From the NCBI RefSeq assembly GCF_004022465.1, contig NZ_SAVA01000009.1, positions 124,001 to 188,000 of the forward strand: DNA of 64,000 bases, read 5' to 3'. The notes beneath the pieces were generated by a model. That model had not been told where the DNA came from. It was given only the letters and a program-made list of their open reading frames with translations, and made no database searches. The position numbers and the translations under genes are program-made. This DNA is from Rhodobacter huangdaonensis. GTDB lineage: Bacteria; Pseudomonadota; Alphaproteobacteria; Rhodobacterales; Rhodobacteraceae. Numbering within the stretch: position 1 is the stretch's first letter; the number at the start of each line of letters is the position of its first letter. Shown here in pieces: positions 56,859-64,000 of the stretch.

Positions 56859-57266
56859 ATGCGTCCGTCGGCGGATCCCGGGTTTTCGGTCGCGGGTGCG
56901 CTTGCACTCGATTCCCTCGCCGCGCGCATCGCGGCCGAGCTCGACGGGCTCGCGCAGCTTTCGGGCGAGGTGCAGCTCGCCCTTTCGCTGTGCCATTTTG
57001 CCGAGCATACCGACCCGGCGGCGATCCGCGGCCTGCAACGGCTCGACCGGATCACCCAGGCTCTCGAGGATCTCGGGCGGCTGATGGCGGCCCTGTCGCG
57101 CGAAATCCCGCAGGAGCTGCAGGCCGACTCGCGGCCGCTGCTGTCACAGCTCCGGCTGCAGGGGCTGATCCATGCTCTCGCCCGGCCCGGCCCGGCTGCC
57201 GCCGCGCCGCACGCCGCCCCCCCGGCCGACCCCCCGATCGAGGACGGCGACGTGCAGTGGTTCTGA
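56859..57266 (+). CDS. Small hypothetical protein at end of chemotaxis operon
   Basis: 135 residues, helical with a Pro/Ala-rich tail ending DGDVQWF. It follows cheY with two bases between the stop and the ATG, which has GGAAGG eight bases upstream. A GTG six bases earlier is too close to that site. The helical middle and acidic end vaguely recall CheY phosphatases, but I cannot claim identity. Confidence 0.7.
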   Translation: MRPSADPGFSVAGALALDSLAARIAAELDGLAQLSGEVQLALSLCHFAEHTDPAAIRGLQRLDRITQALEDLGRLMAALSREIPQELQADSRPLLSQLRLQGLIHALARPGPAAAAPHAAPPADPPIEDGDVQWF

Positions 57267-57328
57267 GCTCTACGACGCCCTCCGCCGCACAGCGCTGATC
57301 GGCACTCCGCGGCCCCGCGGGGTTGCCT

Positions 57329-57473
<145 letters not shown>

Positions 57474-57577
57474 AGATTTCGGCCTCGCAATTGCGCCGGC
57501 AGGGACTCGTCCGTGCACGCCCCCTGCCCGACCACACGAGCGGCGAAACTCCGGCCCGAAGCCGCACGGCTCCGGCT

Positions 57578-57722
<145 letters not shown>

Positions 57723-58011
57723 AATGACTGTTTCATGCAAGGATTTTCACCGCTTGAAAAACCCCAGGGAAACAAGGGAAATCTCTTTGTTTCGCAAGAT
57801 GTTCCCCCGCGCACCGAAGGTGCCGAAAAGGACCGTCCGGAGCTCGGCTTCGGGCGAATCAAGTGCCGCGGCGGCCCGCGGCCGGGTCGGCTGCACAGCT
57901 CCGGCCTGCCGCTGCGCGCTGCCCCTGCGACACCGTCGCCGCCGGTGCAGAAACTTCTGGCCCGCCCCGGCCGGCGCGCTTACCCTTCGCCCAGAGGATC
58001 AGGAGGGGAAA

Positions 58012-58374
58012 ATGCTACGCTTCCTTTCATCCGAGCTCTGGCGGCTTCACAACACCGCTACCTGGTCGTGGAATGGCTGGATCGCCGCTTGGGCCACCGA
58101 GAAGTCGCTGCGGCAATGGACCGTGGCGCAGACGGTCTCGGTCACGCTCGCGCTCGTGGTGCACATGAGCAGCGGCGAACGGGCGCTGATCATCGCGCTC
58201 GGGTTCCTGGTGCTGGCGGCAGAGCTGGCCAATACCGCGATTGAAACCATCGTGAACCGGATCAGCCCGGAACGCAGCGACATGGCGCGAAAGGCAAAGG
58301 ACGTGGGCTCGGCAATGGTGATGTTCACCGCGATCTCGGTGGCGTCGGCCTGGCTCGTGGTGCTTGCCGCCTGA
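58012..58374 (+). CDS. dgkA: Diacylglycerol kinase
   Basis: 120 residues, three membrane helices. Signature ELANTAIETIVNRISPERSDMARKAKDVGSAMV is the DgkA active site. Recycles diacylglycerol to phosphatidic acid in the inner membrane. AGGAGGGGAAA precedes the ATG; upstream frame is Pro/Arg-rich and not coding. Confidence 0.94.
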   Translation: MLRFLSSELWRLHNTATWSWNGWIAAWATEKSLRQWTVAQTVSVTLALVVHMSSGERALIIALGFLVLAAELANTAIETIVNRISPERSDMARKAKDVGSAMVMFTAISVASAWLVVLAA

Positions 58375-58631
58375 GCGCACACGAGGGGACAGGGCGGGCA
58401 CGCGCAGCGGGGGTGCCCCCGCCCCGTGCCGGTTCGAGGCCGGGCTCCCGGGCGCCAGCCGTTGACATCGGAACCGGCCAAAAATACAGAAACAGTGTAT
58501 GTTTGCGGTCGCCGGGAACGCCCCTTCCGGGAGCCCTAATGCGGCCCCGCCGCGCCGTTCCGACAACGCCCCAGGACTGTCTTTTTCGGCCCGAGTTCCT
58601 TGATTCGAAACTGATTTCAGAAAGACATGCG

Positions 58632-59423
58632 ATGATCTGCCAGTATATCAACCTCGACGAGGCGACGGCGCGGCGCGACTGGATGGAGACCTCCTTCGCC
58701 GCGATGGGGCTCAGCGCCAGCCGCATGCGCGCCGTGCGCATCGACGAGATCCCCGATCGCGACCCCGAGGTGAATATCGGCAACCTGATGCGGCGGCCCT
58801 GGATCGAGGCGGAAATCGCCTGTTTCCTGAGCCACCGGGAATGCTGGAAGCGCATCGCGGCGGGCGACGAACCGTTCGGCGCCGTCTTCGAAGACGACGT
58901 GCATTTCGCCCCGGGCGCTCCCGCCTTCCTGCGCGATGGGTCGTGGATCCCGCCCGGGGTCGAGCTGGTCAAGCTCGAAACGCTGCTGTCGAAGACGCTG
59001 CTCTCGAGACAGGCGCTTGCGGCGCAGGACCGGCTCTTGCGCCGGCTCGACGGGCTCCACCTCGGCGCGGCCGCCTATGTGCTGAGCCGCCCGGCAGCGC
59101 AACAGCTGCTTGCACGCTCGCGGCAGCTCGATGTTCCGGTCGATCACCTGATCTTCAATCCCGCGCAATATGGTCTGCGCTTCGCGCCCTGGCAGCTCTG
59201 CCCGGCGATCTGCATCCAGGACGACCGGCTGACCCCGGATGCCACCCGGCTCGGCTCGCAGATCAGCGAGACCTATCGCGGCCTGACGCCTAGCCCAAAG
59301 CCGAAAAGCCTGCTTGGCAAGCTTCACCGCGAGCTGACGCGCCCCCTGAAACAGGCGGCGCGCCTTTTGCAAGACCCCGCGCGCCTCGTGCAGAGACCGC
59401 GCCAGATCGTCCCTTTCCGCTGA
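58632..59423 (+). CDS. Glycosyltransferase family 25 (lipopolysaccharide-type)
   Basis: 263 residues. AEIACFLSHRECWKRI near residue 60 and FGAVFEDDVHF near 82 are the GT25 motifs seen in LOS/LPS galactosyltransferases; a positively charged C-terminal tail suggests membrane contact. The ATG before ICQYINLDEA was chosen; the upstream frame has no ribosome site. The DgkA gene upstream is 257 nt away, so it is probably separate. Confidence 0.85.
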   Translation: MICQYINLDEATARRDWMETSFAAMGLSASRMRAVRIDEIPDRDPEVNIGNLMRRPWIEAEIACFLSHRECWKRIAAGDEPFGAVFEDDVHFAPGAPAFLRDGSWIPPGVELVKLETLLSKTLLSRQALAAQDRLLRRLDGLHLGAAAYVLSRPAAQQLLARSRQLDVPVDHLIFNPAQYGLRFAPWQLCPAICIQDDRLTPDATRLGSQISETYRGLTPSPKPKSLLGKLHRELTRPLKQAARLLQDPARLVQRPRQIVPFR

Positions 59424-59454
59424 CCGCACGGGGGGCGGCGCCTGCCGGGCGGCC

Positions 59455-60693
59455 TCAGTGCGGCCGCGTCAGCGTGGCGCAGGCGCGGGTGATGCGTGCG
59501 AGCGCCTCGTGCAGCTCGGCCTCGGAGGTGGCGTAGGAGATCCGGAAATAGGGCGAAAGGCCGAAGGCCGCCCCCGGCACCATCGCCACGTCGGCCTCCT
59601 CGAGCAGCCAGGCGCAGAAGGCGCGGTCGCTGTCGATGACCCGGCCCGAGGGCGTCACCGCCCCGATCAGCCCGGCGCAGGAGGCGAAGGTGTAGAACGC
59701 CCCCTCGGGCACCCGGCAGTCGATCCCCGCGATCGCGTTCAGCCCGGCGACAACCAGATCTCGGCGGCGCCGGAAGCTCTCGGCACGCTCGGCCAGAAGC
59801 GCCTGCGGGCCGCTCAGCGCCGCCAGTGCCGCCGCCTGGCTGATCGAGCTCGGACAGGAGGTCGACTGGCTCTGCACCACCGCCATCGCCCGGATCAGCG
59901 CCTCGGGCCCGCCGGCATAGCCGATCCGCCAGCCGGTCATCGCATAGGCCTTGGAGACGCCGTTCACCGTCAGGATCCGGTCCTTCAGCCGCGGTTCGAG
60001 CGCCGCGGGGGTGACGAAACGGAAGCCGTCATAGGTGATGTGCTCGTACATGTCGTCGACCAGCAGCCACAGCCGCGGGTGGGCGAGCAGCACGTCAAGC
60101 AGCGGGCGATAATCGGCCTCGGCATAGGCTGCGCCCGTCGGGTTCGAGGGCGAGTTCAGGATCACCCAGCGGCTGCGCGGGGTGATCGCCGCAGCCAGAT
60201 CCCCGGGCGTCAGCCGGAACCCCTGCGCACCGTCGCAGGGCACCGCCACCGGCACCCCGCCGGCGATCCGCACGATGTCGAAATACGAGGTCCAGCACGG
60301 CGTCGGGACAATCACCTCGTCGCCCGGGTTCAGGCTCGCCATCAGCGAGTTGAACAGGATCTGCTTCGCGCCCGCGGCGACGGTGATCGCGCCGACCGGA
60401 TAGTCGACACCGTTCTCGCGGCGGAACTTCTCGGCGATCGCCGCCTTCAGCTCGGGCGTGCCGTCAAGCGCGGTGTATTTCGTCCGCCCCTCGGCCATCG
60501 CCTGCGCCGCACCGGCCTTGACGTGTTCGGGCGTGTCGAAATCGGGCTCGCCCGCGCCGAGGATGATCGTCGGCCGGCCCGCGCGTTTCATCGCCGCGGC
60601 CCGCGCCCCGATCTGCAGGATCTCGGACACGCCGAGCGCGGCGATCCGATCGGCCGGGACGAACCCGGCCGTTTCAGGCATGTGCACGGTCAT
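59455..60693 (-). CDS. Class I aminotransferase (AspC/AAT-Ib type)
   Basis: 412 residues, fold-type I PLP enzyme. PLP lysine is K248 (VSKAYAMTGWRIGYAGG); SPSNPTGAAY near 181, the GEPDFDTP near 49 and FRISY near the end are typical of aspartate/kynurenine-type transaminases. It lies 8 nt downstream of the ALDH gene in one operon. The amino donor is unknown. Confidence 0.87.
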   Translation of the reverse strand: MTVHMPETAGFVPADRIAALGVSEILQIGARAAAMKRAGRPTIILGAGEPDFDTPEHVKAGAAQAMAEGRTKYTALDGTPELKAAIAEKFRRENGVDYPVGAITVAAGAKQILFNSLMASLNPGDEVIVPTPCWTSYFDIVRIAGGVPVAVPCDGAQGFRLTPGDLAAAITPRSRWVILNSPSNPTGAAYAEADYRPLLDVLLAHPRLWLLVDDMYEHITYDGFRFVTPAALEPRLKDRILTVNGVSKAYAMTGWRIGYAGGPEALIRAMAVVQSQSTSCPSSISQAAALAALSGPQALLAERAESFRRRRDLVVAGLNAIAGIDCRVPEGAFYTFASCAGLIGAVTPSGRVIDSDRAFCAWLLEEADVAMVPGAAFGLSPYFRISYATSEAELHEALARITRACATLTRPH

Positions 60694-60701
60694 CTCTGGC
60701 C

Positions 60702-62213
60702 TCAGTCGATGTCGAAGGTGACGCCCTGGGCGAGCGGCAGCTCGCGCGAGAAGTTGATCGTGTTGGTGGCGCGGCGCATGTAGCCCTTCCACGCATCCGA
60801 CCCGCTCTCGCGGCCGCCGCCGGTCTCCTTCTCGCCGCCGAACGCCCCGCCGATCTCGGCGCCCGAGGTGCCGATGTTGACATTGGCGATGCCGCAATCC
60901 GAACCGCGCGCCGACAGGAAGGTTTCCATCTCGCGCAGGTCGAGGGTGAAGATCGACGAGCTGAGCCCCGCGCCCACGGCGTTATGCGCCTCGAGCACCG
61001 CGTCGAAATCGCGGTATTTCATCACATAGAGGATCGGCGCGAAGGTTTCCTCGAGCACCGGGCCGACCTGTTCGGGCATCTCGACGAGCGCCGGATGCAC
61101 GTAATAGGCCGCGTCCGAGCCGATCGCCTCGCGCGCGCCGCCATGCACCGTGCCGCCCGCCGCACGCGCCTCCGCAAGCGCGGCCTGCATCGCGTCGAAG
61201 GCCTGCCTGTCGATCAGCGGGCCGACAAGGGCCTGGGTCTCGAGCGGGTTGCCGACGGTGACGCTCGCATAGGCCTTGATGAGCCGCGGCACCAGCGCGT
61301 CATAGACGCTCTCGTGCACGAAGAGGCGGCGCATCGTGGTGCAGCGCTGGCCCGCCGTGCCCATGGCGCCGAAGGCCACCGCGCGCAGCGTCATGTCAAG
61401 ATCGGCCGAAGGGCAGACGATGCCGGCGTTGTTGCCGCCGAGTTCGAGGATCGAGCGGCCGAAGCGCGCCGCCACCTTCGGCCCGACGATGCGGCCCATC
61501 CGGGTCGAGCCGGTGGCCGAGATCAGCGCCACGTCCGGGCTTTCGACCAGCACATTGCCGACATCGCCCGCCCCGATCAGCACCTGGCTCAGGTTCTCGG
61601 GCGCCGCGCCGAAGCGCGCCATCGCACGGGCGAGGATCGCCGCGCAGGCAAGCGCGGTGAGCGGGGTCTTTTCCGACGGCTTCCAGATCACCGCATCGCC
61701 GCACACGAAGGCAAGCGCGCTGTTCCAGGCCCAGACCGCGACCGGGAAGTTGAAGGCGGTGATCACGCCCACCACGCCAAGCGGATGCCAGGTCTCCATC
61801 ATCCGGTGGCCGGGGCGCTCGGTGGCGATGGTCAGCCCGTAGAGCTGACGGCTGAGGCCCACGGCAAAGTCGCAGATGTCGATCATCTCCTGCACTTCGC
61901 CCTGGCCCTCGGACGGGCTCTTGCCGGCCTCGATCGAGACGAGCTTGCCAAGCGCCACCTTGTCGGCGCGCAGCTCCTCACCCAGAAGACGGACAAGCTC
62001 GCCGCGCTTCGGCGCCGGCACCAGACGCCAGGCCTTGAAGGCCTCCTTCGCGCGGGCGACGGCGGCGGCGGCGGTCTCGGGCGTGTCGGCGGTCAGCGCG
62101 GCGATCTCTTCGCCGGTCACCGGCGAGAAGCTCGGCATCGTGCCGGCCGTGGTGCGCGCGGCGTCAACGCCAAGGGCTTCGAGCAGGCTCCGGGTTTCGG
62201 GTGCAAGCGACAT
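60702..62213 (-). CDS. Aldehyde dehydrogenase, ALDH7 / alpha-aminoadipic semialdehyde type
   Basis: 503 residues. Catalytic C291 (GTAGQRCTTMRR), general base E257 (SILELGGNNAGIV) and the cofactor segment SATGSTRMG. The segments NIGTSGAEIGGAFGGEKETGGGRESGSDAWK match ALDH7 (antiquitin/AmaB), an enzyme of lysine catabolism that makes 2-aminoadipate. With the aminotransferase it may be a lysine or amino-acid breakdown unit, but this is inference. Confidence 0.9.
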   Translation of the reverse strand: MSLAPETRSLLEALGVDAARTTAGTMPSFSPVTGEEIAALTADTPETAAAAVARAKEAFKAWRLVPAPKRGELVRLLGEELRADKVALGKLVSIEAGKSPSEGQGEVQEMIDICDFAVGLSRQLYGLTIATERPGHRMMETWHPLGVVGVITAFNFPVAVWAWNSALAFVCGDAVIWKPSEKTPLTALACAAILARAMARFGAAPENLSQVLIGAGDVGNVLVESPDVALISATGSTRMGRIVGPKVAARFGRSILELGGNNAGIVCPSADLDMTLRAVAFGAMGTAGQRCTTMRRLFVHESVYDALVPRLIKAYASVTVGNPLETQALVGPLIDRQAFDAMQAALAEARAAGGTVHGGAREAIGSDAAYYVHPALVEMPEQVGPVLEETFAPILYVMKYRDFDAVLEAHNAVGAGLSSSIFTLDLREMETFLSARGSDCGIANVNIGTSGAEIGGAFGGEKETGGGRESGSDAWKGYMRRATNTINFSRELPLAQGVTFDID

Positions 62214-62235
62214 GAGAGGTCCTTCCTGTGGTCTT

Positions 62236-63651
62236 TTATTCGAGGAAATAGGTCAGGCAGACGAGCGCCGCGGCGGCGCCGAGCCCGTAAAGGGTGAAGG
62301 CGCGGTTCACGCCGAAGGTGACGCGGGCGGGCAGCAGGCCCAGAACCCGGCCGGTGATGATCGACATCGCCGAGATCGGCGAGGCGGAGATGGCGAGCGC
62401 CCAGGCGAAGCACAGCGCAAGCGCAAGGGCGAGCGGATGGGCGGCGCCGACGGGGCCCGAGCCGAAGAGCTGCGCCGCCAGCACCATCACGATCGAATGC
62501 GGGATCAGCGCGGCACCGGCGAGCGGGATCAGCACGAGGCAGCCAAGGATGACGGCGAGCGCCGGCAGTGCGCCGCTCTCGATCAGCGCGCCGACGCCGA
62601 GCGCGTTCAGCGCAACCGAGACACCCGCACCGATCACCGCGGCGGCGAGGAAGATCGTCGCCTCGTTCGCCATCGTCGCCGAGGCCTCGGAGAGCGCGTC
62701 GAGCGGAGGCTGCGCCCCTGCCCCACGCGCCGCGGGCTCGATCCGCGGCCAGAGGACCGCAAGGAGCGGCAGCACCACGCAGGCGGCGACGAGGAAGCTG
62801 ACATCGAGGGCGCGGTGCAGCCCGAGGGTGACGGCGATCAGCCCCGCCACCGCGGCCAGGATCGCGGCGAGCGCCCGGCCGCCGCCCGGCACGCTGTCAC
62901 GCTCGGGATCGGCCGCCGTCGCGCCACGGTCGAGCAGCAGACTGCCCGCCGAGACCAGCATCGCCGCGCCGAAGCTGAGCGCGAGGAAGAGCACCGGGTC
63001 GAGCGCCGGGATCGCCGAGGTGACGATGGCAAAGCCGACGCCGATCGGGTTCCACACCGTCATCATCAGCGTGCCACGCAGCGCGGCAAGCGTCACCGGC
63101 GCCGGGTCGATGCCGGGCTTGCCCTCGGCCCTGGCGCGGGCGGCATGGTCGGCGGCGATGTCCGACATCATGCCGATCGTGCCGATGTTGAACAGCACCG
63201 ACAGGAACTGCGCGCCGAAGGTCATCGCAAGGGCGCGCAGCCGCGCCGGATAGGCGAAAAGCCGCGCCGCCGCCACGCCGATCACCTTCGAGGCCCGCAC
63301 CGGCGCCCGGATCAGGCCGAGCGTGGTCAGGAAGGCCGAGAAGGCGGTGCCCTGAAACAGCGCGCGCTGCATCGCCGGCAGCGCCTCGGGGGCGAGGATC
63401 GCGACCAGCGCCGCCACCACCAGCGCGCCAAGCGCGAAGCGGCGCGCGATGCGCTGCACCTGCGGCAGCCGGATCAGCGCGAGCGCCACCGCGGCTGTGG
63501 CGGCCAGCCAGTCGAGAATACCAAGGCCGGGCAGGAACCGTCCGCCCACCTGCCCCGCGACCAGCGCGGCGATCATCACCACGGCGAGCCCGCCGGCGAT
63601 CCGGTGCAGCGGCAGCTCCCCGGTCCGGGGCAAGATCCGCGACACGCCCAT
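62236..63651 (-). CDS. Predicted secondary transporter (IT-superfamily-like)
   Basis: 471 residues from the ATG before GVSRILPRTG; 11-12 hydrophobic segments. It has repeated half-protein segments typical of citrate/dicarboxylate ion transporters (NIGTIGMMSDIAADH near residue 165; ISASPISAMSIITGRVLG near 430) but no clear family match. 22 nt upstream of the ALDH gene, so it may import the substrate degraded by the operon. A GTG one codon upstream is an alternative start. Confidence 0.7.
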   Translation of the reverse strand: MGVSRILPRTGELPLHRIAGGLAVVMIAALVAGQVGGRFLPGLGILDWLAATAAVALALIRLPQVQRIARRFALGALVVAALVAILAPEALPAMQRALFQGTAFSAFLTTLGLIRAPVRASKVIGVAAARLFAYPARLRALAMTFGAQFLSVLFNIGTIGMMSDIAADHAARARAEGKPGIDPAPVTLAALRGTLMMTVWNPIGVGFAIVTSAIPALDPVLFLALSFGAAMLVSAGSLLLDRGATAADPERDSVPGGGRALAAILAAVAGLIAVTLGLHRALDVSFLVAACVVLPLLAVLWPRIEPAARGAGAQPPLDALSEASATMANEATIFLAAAVIGAGVSVALNALGVGALIESGALPALAVILGCLVLIPLAGAALIPHSIVMVLAAQLFGSGPVGAAHPLALALALCFAWALAISASPISAMSIITGRVLGLLPARVTFGVNRAFTLYGLGAAAALVCLTYFLE

Positions 63652-63901
63652 CACGCGCCCCGCCGCGCCCGGACGGGTCGTGCCGCCGCGGCGATGCCGG
63701 GAAGTGAAAGCGGAGGGAGGGGAGAAGTCATTCTGTGTCTGCCGCGTCAGGAGGATGCCTGAAGCGGAATAATCCTTTTCCGCCGGCCCTGCATAATGAC
63801 GAATCCGGCGGAGTTGATGCGCCCGGGGAATGAGTGCCCCGGAATGAGCGACCGGCCGCATCGCGTGCCGGGCCCGCCGCGGTGGCAGGCCCGGCCGAAG
63901 G

Positions 63902-64000
63902 TCAGAAGCCCGCGCGCAGGGCACGCAGCCCGGTGCCGAGCACGCCGACATCGGTGCCGACGGCAAGAAAGGCGACGCCCTGCTCGGCATAGCGCCGCGC
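63902..64000 (-). CDS. HpcH/HpaI aldolase family protein (C-terminal fragment)
   Basis: Only the last 32 codons are inside the window. The end YAEQGVAFLAVGTDVGVLGTG matches the C-terminus of class II pyruvate-dependent aldolases (HpcH/HpaI family), where the GxD...LL segment is conserved. Two hundred and fifty bases separate it from the transporter gene. Its substrate cannot be told from this part. Confidence 0.7.
   Translation of the reverse strand, partial: ARRYAEQGVAFLAVGTDVGVLGTGLRALRAGF

Overview
The window is GC-rich chromosomal DNA with dense, tightly packed operons. Gene content and order (an iscR-desulfurase-sufB-sufC-sufD operon, two DUF1127 genes, three RTX-Hint proteins, an agl alpha-glucoside regulon, an AqpZ aquaporin) point to an alphaproteobacterium of the Rhodobacteraceae (Rhodobacter/Cereibacter-like). 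I cannot name the species from the sequence. There is no insertion sequence, prophage or CRISPR array; almost everything is housekeeping, transport or motility.

Layout. 1-6546 (minus): Fe-S cluster assembly operon, iscR - cysteine desulfurase - sufB - two unknown genes - sufC - sufD (sufD runs off the left edge). 6738-8675 (plus): an overlapping four-gene set with an alpha/beta hydrolase and an HD phosphohydrolase. 8736-9950: isocitrate dehydrogenase. 10006-14195: a DUF1127-type protein, a tiny 28-residue ORF, two YitT membrane paralogues, an SMR efflux protein and the GTPase TypA/BipA. 14369-17177 (minus): spermidine/putrescine-type ABC transporter without a binding-protein gene. 17379-19478: a MocR/GntR regulator divergent from a DUF1127 gene, and a small hypothetical. 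19585-25405 (minus): a BMP-type nucleoside/nucleobase ABC importer ending in a cytosine deaminase-like amidohydrolase. 25557-32715 (minus): three consecutive secreted-type RTX calcium-binding proteins, each ending in a Hint autoprocessing domain. 33514-38070: lipA, aqpZ, a peroxiredoxin, and aroB/aroK. 38310-42317 (plus): a small membrane protein, a large exported protein, xerD and a CNNM/CorC-type transporter. 42318-52216: alpha-glucoside regulon (aglEFGAK minus; aglR, GH1 glycosidase, glucokinase plus). 52336-57266 (plus): chemotaxis operon STAS-cheY-cheA-cheW-cheR-cheY-orf. 57359-57682: two identical tRNA-Lys(CTT) genes in a tandem duplication. 58012-64000: diacylglycerol kinase, a GT25 glycosyltransferase, an aminotransferase/ALDH/transporter operon and the end of an HpcH/HpaI-type aldolase.

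How the genes work together. The left operon builds Fe-S clusters under an atypical IscR that has only one cysteine; these clusters would feed lipA, which is also in the window. The BMP-type importer and the deaminase form one translationally coupled uptake-and-salvage unit. The agl genes import alpha-glucosides, hydrolyse them and phosphorylate the glucose; two palindromic sites in the divergent promoter region fit AglR. The chemotaxis operon has one complete kinase-coupling set but no receptor or cheB gene in the window.

Most unusual signals: (i) the RTX-Hint trio, whose Hint modules are all exactly 194 residues from the catalytic cysteine to the C-terminus although the RTX parts differ about sevenfold in length; (ii) two copies of a 145-170 bp palindromic element, both placed between convergent genes; (iii) an IscR without the three-cysteine cluster; (iv) a 28-codon ORF with a perfect Shine-Dalgarno; (v) a RutR-like site before the nucleobase importer; (vi) a tandem 249-bp tRNA-Lys duplication.
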